From assembly GCF_900698895.1 (NCBI RefSeq), contig NZ_LR217700.1:186001-250000 (forward strand): a stretch of DNA of 64,000 nucleotides. The letters run 5' to 3'. Shown piece by piece: positions 62,463 to 64,000 of the stretch (position 1 is its first letter; each line of letters opens with the position of its first letter). Both the position numbers and the translations under genes were made by a program. A model generated the notes under the pieces. It worked only from the letters and a program-made list of their open reading frames with translations, had not been told where the DNA came from and ran no database searches. This DNA is from Buchnera aphidicola (Cinara curtihirsuta). Its GTDB lineage: Bacteria > Pseudomonadota > Gammaproteobacteria > Enterobacterales > Enterobacteriaceae.

Positions 62463-63929
62463 ATGATATTAAAAATAATACCGCAAGATTTAATAATTTT
62501 TGGAAAAAAAGGTGATTTAGCTCAAAAAAAATTATTTCCAGCTTTATATCGTTTAAAAAAAAAAAAAAAATTAACAACCAATATGCGAATTATTGGAATA
62601 AGTCGATCTCAAAAAAAAAAAAAAGAATATAAAAACATTATATATAAATTTTTAAAAAAATTTTTAAATGAAAATATAAAATTGTCTATATGGAATAAGT
62701 TTAAAAAACGTCTTTTTTTTTGTAAAATAGATGTTAATAAAATTTATGATTTTAAAAAATTAATGAATTTTTTTCAAAAAAAAAAACACTTTTTAATTAA
62801 TTATTTTGCAGTATCCTCAAATATATTTATTAATATTTGTAAAGGATTAGCATCTATTCAATTAAATACAAAAATATCTAAAATTATTATAGAAAAACCT
62901 ATTGGTAATTCTTTAAAAACATTTAATATTATTAATACATCTATTAAAAAACATTTTTCTGAAAAACAAATATTTCGTATTGATCATTATTTAGGGAAAG
63001 AAACTATACTTAATCTCATCTCATTAAAATTCGCTAATCCCTGGTTTAAAAATATGTTAAAAAACACAAATATTGATCATATTCAAATTACTATATCTGA
63101 AAGTTTAGGAATAGAAAAAAGATGGGATTATTTTAATAAAACTGGGCAGATAATAGATATGGTACAAAATCACATGTTACAAATTATTTCAATTTTTTCT
63201 ATGAATACTCCTAAATCATTAAATAAGAAACACATTCAAAAAGAAAAAATAAAAATTTTAAAATCTCTAAGTCATATTAATAATAAAAATATACATAATA
63301 ATATTTCATTAGGACAATATTCTAAAGGAAAAATCAATAATAATATTATTATGCCATATTCAAAAGAAAAGGGAGCAAGTAAAAACAGTTTAACTGAAAC
63401 ATTTGTTGCTATAAAATTATATATACATAATACACAATGGAAAAATATTCCATTTTATATACGCACAGGGAAGAGATTACCTAAAAAATGTTCAAAAATT
63501 GTTATTTTTTTTAAAGAAATAAAAAATAATATTTTCTATACAAAAGAACTAAATACTATTCCGAATAGTATAACGATAATTTTGCAGCCAGAATTTGGAA
63601 TAAAAATAAAATTTTTTAATAAAATACCAGAATTAAATTCAAATTTTAAATTACAACCCTGTGAAATGTTTTTAAATTACAAACAGATTTTTAAAAATTA
63701 TTCTATACCTGAAGAATATGATCGACTACTATTAGATTGTATACAAGGAAATCCATTTTTATTTGTTCATGAAAAAGAAATTATATATTCTTGGAAATGG
63801 ATAGATCCTATAATACAAGCATACAAAGAAAATCCATCATTATTAGAATTCTATCCATCTGGAACTTGGGGTCCAAAATCATCAAATGATTTACTATGGA
63901 ATGATAAAAGATCATGGGATAATGATTAA
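62463..63929 (+). CDS. zwf: Glucose-6-phosphate dehydrogenase
   Basis: Zwf oxidises glucose-6-phosphate to the lactone hydrolysed by Pgl, giving NADPH. FGKKGDLAQKKLFPALY is the coenzyme motif near residue 13 and RIDHYLGKET near residue 173 is the active site. EKPIGNS and RTGKRLPKK follow. The 488 residues compare with 491, and the alignment with E. coli is gap-free through the N-terminus. Two A tracts, A16 (62555-62570) and A14 (62611-62624), sit in the first 60 codons, both in frame. Confidence 0.97.
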   Translation: MILKIIPQDLIIFGKKGDLAQKKLFPALYRLKKKKKLTTNMRIIGISRSQKKKKEYKNIIYKFLKKFLNENIKLSIWNKFKKRLFFCKIDVNKIYDFKKLMNFFQKKKHFLINYFAVSSNIFINICKGLASIQLNTKISKIIIEKPIGNSLKTFNIINTSIKKHFSEKQIFRIDHYLGKETILNLISLKFANPWFKNMLKNTNIDHIQITISESLGIEKRWDYFNKTGQIIDMVQNHMLQIISIFSMNTPKSLNKKHIQKEKIKILKSLSHINNKNIHNNISLGQYSKGKINNNIIMPYSKEKGASKNSLTETFVAIKLYIHNTQWKNIPFYIRTGKRLPKKCSKIVIFFKEIKNNIFYTKELNTIPNSITIILQPEFGIKIKFFNKIPELNSNFKLQPCEMFLNYKQIFKNYSIPEEYDRLLLDCIQGNPFLFVHEKEIIYSWKWIDPIIQAYKENPSLLEFYPSGTWGPKSSNDLLWNDKRSWDND

Positions 63930-64000
63930 TAATCATAAATAAAATTAAATATAGAGATATATTTTTTATAAAAGTTAAATTTATTTGAATAAGAATAATA
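63930..64000. other. Right edge, no gene seen
   Basis: The last 71 bases after zwf are AT-rich spacer with no start of a recognisable gene. Confidence 0.5.

Overview
The window is a piece of the chromosome of a Buchnera aphidicola strain, the obligate endosymbiont of aphids. Four things support this. The base composition is extremely AT-rich and only the rRNA and tRNA genes stand out. Nearly every protein is a close orthologue of an Escherichia coli housekeeping gene. The gene order is a shrunken version of E. coli segments (lepA-lepB-rnc-era-acpS, dnaQ-tRNA-Asp, trpDCBA with yciA/yciC, ihfB-rpsA-aroA-serC-serS, pykA/zwf). The 16S rRNA gene is separated from 23S/5S. I see no insertion sequence, prophage, CRISPR array or defence island.

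Layout: 1-2463 ends a flagellar export cluster (flhB 3' end, flhA). 2493-6422 holds argS and, divergently, the 16S rRNA gene with tRNA-Ile and tRNA-Ala. 6563-9130 holds dnaQ, tRNA-Asp, grpE, smpB and tadA. 9165-13907 is the reverse-strand lepA-lepB-rnc-era-acpS operon. 14207-20490 holds mnmA, fabI, rnb, lipB and lipA. 20719-28961 on the reverse strand holds sppA, yciA, yciC and trpDC(F)BA. 29364-38512 holds rluB, suhB, rlmN, hisS, glyA, pgl and mfd. 39152-49515 is central metabolism (gapA, fldA, a NIF3 protein, sucAB, gpmA, pfkA, tpiA). 49628-56001 is ihfB-rpsA-aroA-serC-serS on the reverse strand. 56327-63929 holds trxB, infA, aspS, yebC, pykA and zwf.

Together the genes give glycolysis from fructose-6-phosphate to pyruvate in part (pfkA, tpiA, gapA, gpmA, pykA), entry to the pentose phosphate pathway (zwf, pgl), the 2-oxoglutarate dehydrogenase E1/E2 pair with its lipoate supply (lipB, lipA), and amino-acid provisioning for the host (trpDCBA, aroA, serC, glyA). 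Translation and RNA processing make up much of the rest.

I did not find a new multi-gene system. The notable signals are decay and repurposing. lepB and lipB are each broken by one base inside a poly(A) tract, A11 and A12, and both would be repaired by one extra A, which suggests transcriptional slippage. SuhB keeps its fold but has lost all the metal-binding acids of an inositol phosphatase, while the rRNA boxA it would serve is still present. FlhB has lost its NPTH self-cleavage motif. YciA carries an in-frame 63-bp tandem duplication. Mfd has lost its whole UvrB-like N-terminal half. Three clear sigma-70 promoters share the same TTGACT -35 box and drive 16S rRNA, tRNA-Asp and rpsA. An orphan perfect Shine-Dalgarno site follows aspS. 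All calls were made by eye from sequence and from remembered family motifs; no database search was run.
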